DNA of 64,000 nt from Bacillota bacterium (GTDB lineage Bacteria > Bacillota > UBA4882 > UBA8346). Positions 35,278-44,911 of this stretch are shown here, piece by piece (position 1 is the stretch's first letter; the number at the start of each line of letters is the position of its first letter). The notes beneath the pieces were generated by a model. That model had not been told where the DNA came from. It was given only the letters and a program-made list of their open reading frames with translations, and searched no databases. A program made the translations under genes and the position numbers. The stretch covers positions 62,001-126,000 of the forward strand of contig JAFABB010000008.1 in NCBI GenBank assembly GCA_023426245.1, in the 5' to 3' direction.

Positions 35278-38200
35278 TTAATGAGTAACCGATGAAACTG
35301 TTGGATATCGTTTTTTTTGATCCGGTCTTACTCTATACCAGGCGACATACATGGTCGGCAACACCAGTAAAGTCAAAACCGTGGCAACTAATAAGCCTCC
35401 GGCAATCGCCACCGCCATCGGTCCCCAGAACACACTGGTTGTCAGAGGAATCATTCCCAGGATTGCCGCTGCTGCAGTCAGCATAATCGGACGGAACCTT
35501 AACACCGTGGCATTAACAATGGCATCCCAAGTTGTTTCTCCTGCCTTAAGCTGCTGCTCAATCTGATCAATCAAAATCACCGAATTACGGATAATAATCC
35601 CCATCAATGCCAAAATCCCCATCACGACTACAATACCCATCGGACGTTGGAAGATCAGTAACGCCAAAACGACCCCAATAATTCCCAGCGGAGCGGTGAG
35701 CAGCGTCATCAGCATCTTCGAGACGTTCTGGAGTTGGAACATCAGCAATAAAACCATGACGATAATCATCAATGGGACAGGTTCCATTAACCACCCTATG
35801 GCTTGATTCATCAGTTCCGTTGCTCCCCCTACTTCAATGTAATAGCCAAATGGTAGATTATCACGGAGTTTTTGAAGAGCAGCATAGGCCTGTTTTGTAG
35901 CATCGATTCCGGTAATTCCCGGAACTGTATCCGATTGAACGGTAATGGCCGGCTTTAAGTTGCGCCGCCAAATTAAACCTTCTTCGGCATTTAAACTAAT
36001 CTTGGCGATCTGGTCGAGTGGAACGAACTTTCCGCCGGCCACCGGAATATTGAGGTCTTTAATATGGGACAGATCACTCCGGTTCGGATCATCCAACCGG
36101 AAAGCCACGCTGACGGTCTTATCCTTTTCCCGAAATTCCGTCACCGGGATCCCAGATAGTTCCGCTTGCAAGGTAATAGCCAACTGTTGACTATCGATCC
36201 CCAACATCCGCGCTTTAGCCTGGTCGATCTCTAAATACAACATTTTACTCTTTTCGTTCCAATCCAGGCTGATATCACGCAGATTGGGATTAGCCGACAT
36301 GATCGTGCGGGCTTGTTCGGCGATCTCACGAACTTTATCACGGTCGTATCCTGTAACCCGCAGCACCACCGGATAAGGGGACGGCGGTCCCAGTTGGATG
36401 ACGTGCAAATGACCGTGAACCTCTGGAAATTGCTCATGGAATAGCCGGTTTAATTTTTCACTCAACCGGTTGCGGGCTTCCAACCCTTTAGTCAGAATGA
36501 CAAACTGGGCAACGTCGGGACTGGGGAGTGTCGGATCGGCGGTAAATATGAACCGGGGCGCTCCCTCACCCACGTAATAAGTATAATTGACAATCTCGGG
36601 ATTTCCCTTGATATACTTGGAAAATTTATTTGCCAGCGCTTCTGTGGCCTGAATTGATGAGCCCTCCGGTAGTTTCAGATCCACAATCAGTTCCGGGCGG
36701 ATAGAAGCAGGAAAAAATTCCTGCTTAATCAGTGGTATGAGTAAGAGCGAACCGATGAAAGCAGCGATCGTCCATCCCAACACTGTTTTACGATGCTCTA
36801 GACACCAGATCAGCATGTGACGAAATATACGGTAAAACTTGGTGTCGTAGAGATCATGATGGCGTCCCGTAGCCTCTGGTTTGACTTTGATTAGACTATA
36901 CCCCAGTAGAGGAGTAGCCGTGCCGGCAACTACCCAGGATATCAATAAGGCCATTAACACGACTGAGAAAAGTGTACCAACATACTCGGAGACCGTACCA
37001 GTGGAGAAACCGATAGGAATAAATCCTGCGCAGGTAATCAACGCTCCGGTCAGACGGGGAGCGGCAGTCGAAGTATAGGAAAAACATGCGGCTTCGGTCC
37101 TCTCCCATCCCTGTTCCAGCTTGACGGTCATCATCTCCACCGCAATGATGGCGTCATCCACCAACAAACTTAAAGCAATGATCAAAGCTCCCAGCGAGAT
37201 TCGTTGCAGATCAATATTCGCCATTTTCATGCAAGTAAACACACCGCAAATAACTAACGGGATACCCAAGGCCACCACAATCCCGGTGTGTACCCCAAGG
37301 CTGACGAAACAGACCATTAGTACAATGACTATCGCTAAGACCAAAGTGACAATAAATTCATTAATTGATTCTTTGACAACCTTCGGTTGGTCGGCCACTT
37401 GGGTCAATTCGATACCCAGCGGCAATTCTTTTCTAATTTGAGTTATAGTTTGCTGTAAATCCTTGCCTAAAGTAAGGATATTGCCGCCCTTTTCCATGGA
37501 TAGGGCGATCCCGATGGCCGGTTTGCCATTATAAAACATCTTGGGTTCCGGGGGATCGGCATAACTCCGCTCTACCTTGGCGATATCGCCCAAGCCAAAA
37601 GTGCCACTGGTAGCCCGGATCGGCAAACTACGGATACTTTCGATATCATCAAACATTCCGGAAACCCGCAAATAGACATTATCCGTTTTAGTTTCAACCA
37701 TGCCCGAAGGAGTCATCGCATTTTGGCTTTGAATCATTCCCATGATATAGTTGGGAGCGATGCCAAGCTGCGCTAATTTACTGCTATCCATCTCCACATA
37801 GATCTTCTCCGGTTGTACACCCAGCAGTTCGATCTTTTTAACACTTTGGACTCCCAGTAAAATCCGACGGACTCGTTCCGCCTGTTCCCGCATTTCTTCA
37901 TAGCTAAATCCATCGAAAGTCATGGTGTAAATTGAACCGAAAACATCATCAAACCGGTCGTTAAAAAATGGCCCGACTATCCCTGCCGGTAAGGTCAGTT
38001 TGATATCACCCACCATATTACGGACTTCAAGCCAGATTGGACGGGCATCTTTTATGGGCACGGTATTTTTTAATTCCACAAAAATAACCGACTGCCCTGG
38101 CCGGGAATAACTTCTCAAATTATCGAGTCCCGGTGTATCCTGGAGTTTCTGTTCGATTTTATCGGTGACTTGTTCCTCTATCTGGCGGGCGCTGGCTCCC

Positions 38201-38373
38201 GGCCAAGCTACCGAGACGATCATTTGTTTGAATGCGAAATCGGGATCCTCCATCCGTCCCAGATTCTGGTACGAATATACACCTGCTAAAAATAATAAAA
38301 TTATTAAAAAATAAACCAGTTGTTTGTGATTGAGAGTCCATTCCGTCAAATTGAATTTATCGGTTTTATTCAT
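35278..38373 (-). CDS. RND-family efflux pump inner-membrane protein (AcrB/HAE type)
   Basis: A 1031-residue pump with twelve transmembrane segments, two large periplasmic loops and the RND motifs GASARQIEEQVTDKIEQ, LSLLVDDAIIAVEMM (proton-relay Asp pair in TM4) and GIIIRNSVILIDQIEQQ. Length matches AcrB. Its ATGA overlaps the stop of the adaptor gene by 4 nt. Together with the adaptor and TolC it forms a tripartite exporter; substrates are likely drugs, lipids or solvents. Expression is predicted to be repressed by the TetR protein upstream. Confidence 0.95.
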   Translation of the reverse strand: MNKTDKFNLTEWTLNHKQLVYFLIILLFLAGVYSYQNLGRMEDPDFAFKQMIVSVAWPGASARQIEEQVTDKIEQKLQDTPGLDNLRSYSRPGQSVIFVELKNTVPIKDARPIWLEVRNMVGDIKLTLPAGIVGPFFNDRFDDVFGSIYTMTFDGFSYEEMREQAERVRRILLGVQSVKKIELLGVQPEKIYVEMDSSKLAQLGIAPNYIMGMIQSQNAMTPSGMVETKTDNVYLRVSGMFDDIESIRSLPIRATSGTFGLGDIAKVERSYADPPEPKMFYNGKPAIGIALSMEKGGNILTLGKDLQQTITQIRKELPLGIELTQVADQPKVVKESINEFIVTLVLAIVIVLMVCFVSLGVHTGIVVALGIPLVICGVFTCMKMANIDLQRISLGALIIALSLLVDDAIIAVEMMTVKLEQGWERTEAACFSYTSTAAPRLTGALITCAGFIPIGFSTGTVSEYVGTLFSVVLMALLISWVVAGTATPLLGYSLIKVKPEATGRHHDLYDTKFYRIFRHMLIWCLEHRKTVLGWTIAAFIGSLLLIPLIKQEFFPASIRPELIVDLKLPEGSSIQATEALANKFSKYIKGNPEIVNYTYYVGEGAPRFIFTADPTLPSPDVAQFVILTKGLEARNRLSEKLNRLFHEQFPEVHGHLHVIQLGPPSPYPVVLRVTGYDRDKVREIAEQARTIMSANPNLRDISLDWNEKSKMLYLEIDQAKARMLGIDSQQLAITLQAELSGIPVTEFREKDKTVSVAFRLDDPNRSDLSHIKDLNIPVAGGKFVPLDQIAKISLNAEEGLIWRRNLKPAITVQSDTVPGITGIDATKQAYAALQKLRDNLPFGYYIEVGGATELMNQAIGWLMEPVPLMIIVMVLLLMFQLQNVSKMLMTLLTAPLGIIGVVLALLIFQRPMGIVVVMGILALMGIIIRNSVILIDQIEQQLKAGETTWDAIVNATVLRFRPIMLTAAAAILGMIPLTTSVFWGPMAVAIAGGLLVATVLTLLVLPTMYVAWYRVRPDQKKRYPTVSSVTH

Positions 38374-39476
38374 TGGACTCCACCTTCAACCCGGACTTTT
38401 TGGCCTCTCTGTAATTTATGAACTCCGGCGGTTACCACGATATCTCCCGCCTGAAGTCCTTCCAATACCTGGACTTGATCATCGCCGAACTCGCCAATTT
38501 TAACCGGTTTTAGATTGACCACCCCATCCTTGACAGCCCAGACAGCGGGCGTATTTCCGGTTTGGTAAATAGCAGACAAGGGAATCAGAATCACGCTGAC
38601 TGTGGCACTATCGGCTGCCATCACTTCGGCAGTCATGCCCAGTTTCAAATCCTGTGGCGGGTTAAGCAAACGAATGCGTATCCTATATGTACGAGATATC
38701 GGATCTGCCATCGGTGCTACTTCCCAGACCTTGCCGGTTATAATCTGATTGGGAATAGCCCAAAATTTCACATTAAGCTGCCTGGCGTTTCCCATTTCCT
38801 CCAGGCGGTTTTCCGGTACGTTGATTTCAACTTCTTTTTCATTATCACGCACTAAGGTCACTACCGGCTGACCGGCTCCAACTACCTGGCCGACTTCCGC
38901 CATTACGTTTGTAATCACCCCGGTATTATCCGCATAAAGATTGCAGTAATTCAACATGCTCTTACTGTTGGCATTTTGTGCCTTTGCCTGCCTCAGCATA
39001 GCAGCAGCACCGTCATAGGCAGTTCTCATGCGGTCGTAATCCACTTGACTGACTAACCCTTTTTGATATAAACGGCCGTAACGCTCGAAATTGTCCTTGG
39101 CCAGTTGGTATTGGGACTGGGCTGCAGAAACTCCAGCATCCGCACTTTCGCTTCCCCGCTTAATATCCACCGGATCGATACGCATGAGCACATCGCCCGG
39201 TCTGACGACACTACCTAGATTTATATTCCGGCTAATGATTTTGCCACTCACCTGAAAAGCCAACTGACTTTCATACCGGCCCCGTACAACTCCGGAATAT
39301 GTATAACTCTGTTCTACTCCGGATGGATTAATGATTTGGATACGTACCAGCGGCATATCTTCAACATTGTTTTTCTGCCTGGATTCGCCTTTCAACACCA
39401 TCCCCAGCAATAAGACAATCACCAAAAACCCCAAGATAAAGCCATATAATGCTTTAAAACGATTTCTCAATTTCAT
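38370..39476 (-). CDS. RND efflux periplasmic adaptor (membrane fusion protein)
   Basis: A 368-residue adaptor with an N-terminal anchor (GFILGFLVIVLLLGMVL), lipoyl-like halves (GSVVRPGDVLMRIDP and VGQVVGAGQPVVTLVRD) around an alpha-hairpin, and a beta-barrel (GMTAEVMAADSATVSVILIPLSAIY). I prefer the ATG at 39476, since AAAGG lies just before it and the GTG/ATG at 39491/39488 have none. It bridges the RND pump and TolC. Two TetR-type operators lie upstream. Confidence 0.9.
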   Translation of the reverse strand: MKLRNRFKALYGFILGFLVIVLLLGMVLKGESRQKNNVEDMPLVRIQIINPSGVEQSYTYSGVVRGRYESQLAFQVSGKIISRNINLGSVVRPGDVLMRIDPVDIKRGSESADAGVSAAQSQYQLAKDNFERYGRLYQKGLVSQVDYDRMRTAYDGAAAMLRQAKAQNANSKSMLNYCNLYADNTGVITNVMAEVGQVVGAGQPVVTLVRDNEKEVEINVPENRLEEMGNARQLNVKFWAIPNQIITGKVWEVAPMADPISRTYRIRIRLLNPPQDLKLGMTAEVMAADSATVSVILIPLSAIYQTGNTPAVWAVKDGVVNLKPVKIGEFGDDQVQVLEGLQAGDIVVTAGVHKLQRGQKVRVEGGVQ

Positions 39477-39644
39477 TCTACCTTTCATCACTTGATTTTT
39501 CAGCCGGTCAAAGCTATTATCAATAGGCTTTCAGGAGCAAATATCCAAATTTGAATGTCTCCAAATATTGATCCTTGAGAAAGACGAAATTCAATTTCCT
39601 TGTTATCTCAATGATTTAAAGCAACCACTTTCCACAAAATCAAT

Positions 39645-39670
39645 GGTACATTTTTAGTTTTGTTAGTACC
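39645..39670. promoter_or_regulatory. TetR-type operator 1 of the RND operon
   Basis: GGTACA, 14 nt containing AGTTTT, AGTACC. Same spacing and central AGTTT as the sites at 39779-39804 and 40572-40597. Confidence 0.7.
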
Positions 39671-39778
39671 AACAAAGTAATACTCATTAAAAATGAAATA
39701 AAATCTAACCGTATATCCTTTGATTCGATATCAATCTCTTTTTTTAATACATTAACCTATGAAAATAAACTTCAATGC

Positions 39779-39804
39779 GGTACCAATAAAGTTTTCTTGG
39801 TACC
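39779..39804. promoter_or_regulatory. TetR-type operator 2 of the RND operon
   Basis: GGTACC, 14 nt containing AGTTTT, GGTACC; perfect 6-bp outer inverted repeat, 26 bp in all. Confidence 0.7.
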
Positions 39805-39964
39805 AACCAAAATAAACCTCCCTCCCTTTTTTAAATATAAATAAATTTATTGATAAGCATAAAATAAAAGCCAATTCGTTCGGTGCTAAAATTTATGATT
39901 ACATTGGGTCAGCATAATATATGCTCGATTCTTTTTTGGATTCCTTAAACTTTGGTTTATAAAT

Positions 39965-40543
39965 TTAAATCAGAGCCTCCCTCCTTTCGTCGGGTGCCAC
40001 CAGGCCGTAAAGGACAATATCAATCATGGCTGTCAAGGCATCATTTAAGGTTAGATTATTTTGCGCTAAAAGTTTGTAATTGAATAACTGGTCCACGACT
40101 CCATCGAACATCATCTGAATAACAGCCAAGTTAACGGGTCTAAAATAGTTGGCAGCAATCGCTTTGCGTAAGACCTCATCTTCAAACAATCTCCACGTTT
40201 CCTTAAGAAGATGGTCGATCTTTGTCCACTCTTCCGGCATGTAATGCCGGATATTGCTCAAGAGCCGATTGTATGGTCCAAATTTCATGGGATAAATTAA
40301 TGGAATCGATTTAATTTTTTCACTTAAGCTCAGATTTCCGTTATAAATGATTTCCTTAATCTTTTGATCAATCTCATCTAAAAGGCTATCAATGATGGCA
40401 CTTATCAATTCTTCTTTGGAATGGAAATGCTCATATAAGGTTCGTTTACTAACAGCAAGGCGCGTTGCCAAATCGTTCATCGTAAATTTAATACCAAATT
40501 CTTCAATGGTTTCTATTGCTACCGCAATAATCCGCTCACGCAA
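39965..40543 (-). CDS. TetR/AcrR-family transcriptional regulator
   Basis: A 192-residue TetR protein: N-terminal helix-turn-helix (FTMNDLATRLAVSKRTLYEHFHSKEELISAII) and a divergent ligand-binding domain. The start is a TTG at 40543, because GGAGGT lies 6 nt upstream; a reading from 40564 would contain that ribosome binding site inside the gene. It precedes the RND operon on the same strand and its own promoter carries the same operator type, so it should repress itself and the pump. Confidence 0.88.
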   Translation of the reverse strand: MRERIIAVAIETIEEFGIKFTMNDLATRLAVSKRTLYEHFHSKEELISAIIDSLLDEIDQKIKEIIYNGNLSLSEKIKSIPLIYPMKFGPYNRLLSNIRHYMPEEWTKIDHLLKETWRLFEDEVLRKAIAANYFRPVNLAVIQMMFDGVVDQLFNYKLLAQNNLTLNDALTAMIDIVLYGLVAPDERREALI

Positions 40544-40571
40544 GAAATTACCTCCAAGCTTCAATACATTC

Positions 40572-40597
40572 GGTACTTAAAAAGTTTAAATAGTACC
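40572..40597. promoter_or_regulatory. TetR-type operator at the tetR promoter
   Basis: GGTACT, 14 nt containing AGTTT, AGTACC; it lies just downstream of the -10 at 40607-40612 and would block transcription of tetR. Confidence 0.75.
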
Positions 40598-40606
40598 ATC
40601 GATTTG

Positions 40607-40635
40607 ATTATAATTTTTCCAATTGCTCCTGTCAA
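40607..40635 (-). promoter_or_regulatory. Consensus sigma-A promoter of tetR
   Basis: On the minus strand TTGACA (40630-40635), a 17-bp spacer and TATAAT (40607-40612), a perfect match to the consensus. The -35 and the following bases (TTGACAGGAGCAAT) are repeated in inverted orientation at 40658-40671. Confidence 0.85.
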
Positions 40636-41016
40636 TGTCTATTAAAAATTTTTGATGTTGACAGGAGCAATAAATCTTTGATGGTCAGCAACATATATTC
40701 TGAATGCCATTTATGGGTGGATAAAAATGCGATGCACATTTTGAATTGATAGATTAATTTGCTGAAAACCAGAAAAATTAAAAAAAAGGAATATAGCCCC
40801 TCTACCCCTAACTTTTTATATTCGAGGTCGGGATCTATGATTTCTTTCACTATAATCAGCTTGTATTTACAAAATACTACGATATAATAATTACTGTCAA
40901 CGGGGAAAAAGAAAAAATTCCTGTTTTCCCTTGCAGGTTACGCAACAAAATATTTGCAATCGGATCAGCAGAGCCGTGTAATTTTGACAAACTAATTTGG
41001 AAAGTTAAGGGCAAAC
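40636..41016. other. Intergenic region before the TauE gene
   Basis: About 380 bp without a supported gene. TTGACAGGAGCAAT at 40658-40671 mirrors the tetR -35 region on the other strand. The promoter of the plus-strand TauE gene should lie here; I could not fix it. Confidence 0.4.
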
Positions 41017-41823
41017 ATGTCGGCAACCACGTTGGGGCACTATTTATTGATTCTTTTTCCGGCCGGAATCTTGGCTGGGATTACCAGTTCTGCCGCAGGA
41101 CTGGCCTCGCTCGTTTCCTATCCGGCATTGCTTGCCGTAGGCATACCCCCGGTTTATGCCAATGTCACAAACACTGCCGCACTTATATTTACAGGAGTGG
41201 GGTCGGGAGTATCTTCAAAAAACGAGTTACGCGGACATGGCCGCGAGCTTTTCAGACTGCTGCCGCTTACAATAGGCGGAAGTCTCTGTGGAAGTATGCT
41301 TCTATTAGTGGCCCCGGCGGCAACCTTTGAACACGTTGTTCCCTTCTTTATTTTGGCTGCAGCCTTACTGATTTTACGTCCCAAACAGGCTACTCTTGTT
41401 CAACATAAACAGCTGGTTGCCGCAAGCGATGAAAGTGGGAACCGTAAGCTTCGCAGAAAAGCAGCTGTTGCCGCATATAATATTGCCATTTTTCTCGTTG
41501 GGGCCTATACAGGGTATTTTGGCGCGGCTGGCGGCGTTGTAATGCTGGCTATTCTCTCGGCGACAAGCCAGGCAGAATTTGCTGAGTATAATGCGCTGAA
41601 AAACGTATCCTTAGGCGCTTCAAACCTGGCCGCCACTCTTGTCTATATCTTTCGCTCCCATATCGATTGGCTGGCGGCGGCACCGCTAGCCGCCGGATTT
41701 TTCATTGGTGGAACCATTGGCCCGTCGATTGTGCGCCATGTTTCTTCCAAAGTGCTGCGCGTGGTCATTGCCGCCGGCGCGCTGGGACTTGCTATAGCTT
41801 TATTCATACAGACTTACTTTTAG
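41017..41823 (+). CDS. TauE/SafE-family anion exporter
   Basis: A 268-residue membrane protein with about eight transmembrane segments. It shows the two TauE/SafE repeats (AGILAGITSSAAGLASLVSYPALLAVG and GAYTGYFGAAGGVVMLAILSA). The family moves sulfite, sulfonates or related anions out of the cell. ATG with AAGGG 6 nt upstream. It is transcribed opposite to the neighbouring ars genes and is convergent with acr3. The base composition is somewhat richer in GC than its surroundings. Confidence 0.82.
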   Translation: MSATTLGHYLLILFPAGILAGITSSAAGLASLVSYPALLAVGIPPVYANVTNTAALIFTGVGSGVSSKNELRGHGRELFRLLPLTIGGSLCGSMLLLVAPAATFEHVVPFFILAAALLILRPKQATLVQHKQLVAASDESGNRKLRRKAAVAAYNIAIFLVGAYTGYFGAAGGVVMLAILSATSQAEFAEYNALKNVSLGASNLAATLVYIFRSHIDWLAAAPLAAGFFIGGTIGPSIVRHVSSKVLRVVIAAGALGLAIALFIQTYF

Positions 41824-41990
41824 TTTGCTGCTCCCCTCCCTTTGACTGCAAGTTGCAGATTTTCGAGAAAAGGAAGGGGAAGTTGATTTTATTAAGTCTT
41901 TAGCCACAAGAAAACCATCAAGCAACGATCTTGAGTCCCGATCAAAAATATTTACTGAAGAAATCTCAAATACAAGTTGATAAATCCGAA

Positions 41991-43049
41991 TTAAACGACT
42001 TTACACTTTCCGAAAAAGCGCTCTTGAAAGTGTAAAGCCACATTCACCAGCCCGATCATGACCGGCACTTCAACGAGGGGCCCGATCACCGCTGCAAACG
42101 CCGCTCCGGAATTTAGCCCGAATACCGCTACAGCCACAGCAATAGCCAATTCAAAGTTATTACTGGCTGCCGTAAATGATAAAGTTGCAGTTTGTTGATA
42201 ATTTGCTCCGATTTTCCGGCTCATCCAGAAGCTCACCAAAAACATGACTCCAAAGTAAATCAACAACGGAACCGCAATCCGGACAACATCCAACGGTATC
42301 CGCACAATTAAATCACCTTTCAAGCTGAACATGATGATAATTGTAAACAATAATGCAATGAACGTAATCGGGCTGATTTTGGGAACAAACCTCGTCTGGT
42401 ACCATTCCTTGCCCTTGGCTTTCATAAAAAAATATCTTGTTAACATTCCGGCGATAAACGGAATCCCTAAATAAACAAAGACACTTTTGGCAATCTGAGC
42501 GATACTGACATGAACGGCACTGCCTTTTAATCCAAAGACCGGGGGCAGAATCGTTATAAAAATCCAGGCATAAAAACTATAGAACAACACCTGAAAGATA
42601 CTATTAAATGCCACGAGTCCAGCCGCATATTCGGTATCTCCCTTGGCCAGCTCATTCCAAACTATTACCATTGCGATGCAACGGGCTAAACCTACCAAAA
42701 CCAGACCAATCATATATTCCGGATAATGTCCCAAAAAGATAATGGCCAAAAAAAACATCAATATCGGCCCAACGATCCAGTTTTGCACGAGCGAAAGGCC
42801 TAAGACCTTCCAATTACGGAACACATCGCCCAACTCTTCATATTTCACTTTCGCAAAAGGCGGAAACATCATCAATATTAACCCAATGGCAATGGGAATA
42901 TTGGTCGTTCCAACTTGAAAGCGGTTGATGAATCTCTCCACACCTGGAATTAAGACCCCCAACAAAACCCCGATGAACATCGCGGCAAAAATCCACAAAG
43001 TTAAATAACGATCCAAAAACGAAAGTTTATTGGTTACATTTTCAGACAT
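41991..43049 (-). CDS. acr3: Arsenite efflux permease ACR3
   Basis: A 352-residue membrane protein with ten transmembrane segments. The ACR3 signature GLARCIAMVIVWN carries the conserved TM4 Cys needed for arsenite transport, and NNFELAIAVAVAVFG is the second motif. It exports As(III). The ATG at 43049 has GGAGG 8 nt upstream; a GTG one codon earlier is also possible. It is the last gene of the arsR operon, after the ArsP-like permease. Confidence 0.93.
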   Translation of the reverse strand: MSENVTNKLSFLDRYLTLWIFAAMFIGVLLGVLIPGVERFINRFQVGTTNIPIAIGLILMMFPPFAKVKYEELGDVFRNWKVLGLSLVQNWIVGPILMFFLAIIFLGHYPEYMIGLVLVGLARCIAMVIVWNELAKGDTEYAAGLVAFNSIFQVLFYSFYAWIFITILPPVFGLKGSAVHVSIAQIAKSVFVYLGIPFIAGMLTRYFFMKAKGKEWYQTRFVPKISPITFIALLFTIIIMFSLKGDLIVRIPLDVVRIAVPLLIYFGVMFLVSFWMSRKIGANYQQTATLSFTAASNNFELAIAVAVAVFGLNSGAAFAAVIGPLVEVPVMIGLVNVALHFQERFFGKCKVV

Positions 43050-43183
43050 CACGGTGGCCTCCTCATCTTTCTTAATTCATTGGATGAAAGCCGGTTCATC
43101 TTTTATCCATGAATTCTGCTAAAATCGACAAAAGTGGAAATGATCCTAAAAAAACTCCTTCTCTCCGAACATACCATTAAGAT

Positions 43184-44131
43184 TTACAGGATCCAATTAA
43201 AAAGATAACCCGTTAACATAATGCCGATAGTCACAACACCAAAAAAAACCCCCAATAACCTTGGTCTTAAGACTTTTCTCAGAATTACCCCTTCTGGGAG
43301 TGAAAGTGCCGTTACCGCCATCATGAATGCGAGCGCCGTTCCAATTGCCATTCCTTTATCCATTAACACTTTGACAATGGGAATAACCCCGGCAGCATCA
43401 GAGTATAAAGGAATCCCTATCAACACGGCAATCGGCACCGCAAATGGATTGGAACGTCCGGCAATTTGGGTCAATAAATTGGCAGGGGCATAACCATGCA
43501 TCAGTCCTCCCAAGGCGATTCCAAGGAGCACATAAGGCCAAACTTTATGCAAGATCTCGATTCCATATCCTTTTGCGTAACTCAAACGCTCCGGCCAAGT
43601 TAAACTCTGAATCTCACTGCCCCCTATTTGAATCTGGTAAACATAATCCTCGACATGTTTTTCCAGCTTCAATTTGCCAATAACAAAACCACTGATAATG
43701 GCGACGACCACTCCGCTCAGGATATAAAGGAGGGCAACTTTCCAGCCAAAAAGTCCCCACAGCATAATTAGGGCTACTTCATTGACCATCGGTGATGAAA
43801 CGAGAAATGAAAAAGTTACTCCCAGGGGCACCCCGGCTTCAATAAAGCCTATAAAAAGGGGTACGGCCGAGCAAGAACAAAAAGGGGTCACGATCCCCAA
43901 TAACGCTGCCAAGCCATTGCCGAGAGCCTCCGGAAATTTGTTCAAGATTTGTTTGGTCTTCTCCGGCGGGAAAAAGCTCCGGATAATAGCCACCACGAAA
44001 ACGATCACAGAGAGTAAGAAAAAAATTTTTACGGTATCGTAAATAAAAAAATTCAGTGCTGCTGCCAGATGAGATTGAGCGGATAAGCCGCATAGATTGT
44101 AAACCAGCCAATCGACGAATACTTGCCACAT
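43184..44131 (-). CDS. ArsP-like permease
   Basis: A 315-residue permease of the DUF318/ArsP family with eight or more transmembrane segments. It has TPFCSCSAVPLFIGF (C85, C87) and GIPLYSDAAGVIPIVKVLMDKG in its two halves. ArsP proteins export trivalent organoarsenicals; relatives next to arsR and a small thioredoxin are common in anaerobes. I chose the ATG at 44131 because AAAGG lies 10 nt upstream. Context with acr3 supports a role in arsenic handling. Confidence 0.8.
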   Translation of the reverse strand: MWQVFVDWLVYNLCGLSAQSHLAAALNFFIYDTVKIFFLLSVIVFVVAIIRSFFPPEKTKQILNKFPEALGNGLAALLGIVTPFCSCSAVPLFIGFIEAGVPLGVTFSFLVSSPMVNEVALIMLWGLFGWKVALLYILSGVVVAIISGFVIGKLKLEKHVEDYVYQIQIGGSEIQSLTWPERLSYAKGYGIEILHKVWPYVLLGIALGGLMHGYAPANLLTQIAGRSNPFAVPIAVLIGIPLYSDAAGVIPIVKVLMDKGMAIGTALAFMMAVTALSLPEGVILRKVLRPRLLGVFFGVVTIGIMLTGYLFNWIL

Positions 44132-44234
44132 GGTAATCATACCTTTGCAAAAGAGTTTCAGTACAACAAGGGACAATGCACTAGCTCAAGCAAACAATAA
44201 TATTAACCGTTACTGGTAGCGAAACGGGACCGGA

Positions 44235-44468
44235 TTAACCCTGCAAATACTTTTTGATCTCATCCTTGGAAGGAACCCGTCCGGAAAATTTAACCTTCCC
44301 GTCAATGACCAAGGCCGGTAATGACATAACCCCGAGTGACAAAATTTCCTTCATATCCGAAACCTTGATCAGCGGATCCGTAATCCCTAATTCCTTCGCG
44401 GCTTCCCCGGTCAGCTTTTCAAGCTTTTGACAGTTGGCACATCCGGGACCTAAAACCTTAATTTCCAC
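44235..44468 (-). CDS. Small thioredoxin-like redox protein (TM0996/MTH895 type)
   Basis: A 77-residue protein with the family marks VLGPGCANCQKLEKL (CxxC, C10 and C13), VMSLPALVIDGKVKFSGRVPS and a KKYL ending. GTG start at 44468 with AAGGA 7 nt upstream, overlapping the end of arsR by 11 nt. Proteins of this type next to ars permeases are thought to supply thiol reduction. Its fixed place between arsR and the permease supports such a role, which is inference. Confidence 0.85.
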   Translation of the reverse strand: MEIKVLGPGCANCQKLEKLTGEAAKELGITDPLIKVSDMKEILSLGVMSLPALVIDGKVKFSGRVPSKDEIKKYLQG

Positions 44469-44877
44469 TGTGATTTCCTTCTTTCGCTTTTTTGTTGATA
44501 CTAGGAGCTCTCTTTGCAACACCAGAAGTCTTACATTGTTCTCGGACGCCGGCCAAATCAATCTTTTGAAGCCGTTTGAAAAGATTCTTGATCTCTGTTA
44601 CCGAATCCAGCGAGCCATCCAAAAATTGGTTCCAGGACTTATTAAAATCATCGATTGTCTTTTGAGTGAGCGAGTAATAAATCCACTTTCCTTCCCGCCG
44701 TTCCTTGACGATCTTGGCCCGTTTTAAAATAGCGAGGTGTTGCGAAATACGGGGTGAACTCAAATTTAATACCGCTGCCAATTCACAGACACACATTTCG
44801 CGGATTTGCAATAACTTAATAATCTGAAGACGATATGCATCGAAAATGGCTTCAGCAGTTTCTACAAGCTTTGTCAT
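44458..44877 (-). CDS. arsR: ArsR-family metalloregulator
   Basis: A 139-residue ArsR/SmtB repressor. The metal site MCVCEL (C29 and C31 counted from the ATG at 44877) lies at the start of the DNA-recognition helix region, as in As(III)/Sb(III)-sensing ArsR, followed by LNLSSPRISQHLAILKRAKIVKERREGKWIYYSL. ATG 44877 has AAGGG 9 nt upstream; an ATG two codons earlier is less well spaced. The C-terminus carries one more Cys (QCKTSG). It should repress the operon through the repeats at 44912-44940. Confidence 0.92.
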   Translation of the reverse strand: MTKLVETAEAIFDAYRLQIIKLLQIREMCVCELAAVLNLSSPRISQHLAILKRAKIVKERREGKWIYYSLTQKTIDDFNKSWNQFLDGSLDSVTEIKNLFKRLQKIDLAGVREQCKTSGVAKRAPSINKKAKEGNHSGN

Positions 44878-44911
44878 GTCCATTCACCCTTAAACATTTC
44901 ATAAATTATTT

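Larger units (their letters stand above)
39477..39964. promoter_or_regulatory. Regulatory region between tetR and the RND operon
   Basis: About 490 AT-rich bp with no gene. It contains two of the three 26-bp GGTACN-14-NGTACC operators. I could not fix the operon promoter with confidence. Confidence 0.6.

Noticed and set aside
40632..40850. A 72-codon minus-strand frame
   Set aside because: No ribosome binding site before its GTG, it runs over the consensus tetR -35, and the sequence resembles translated AT-rich spacer.
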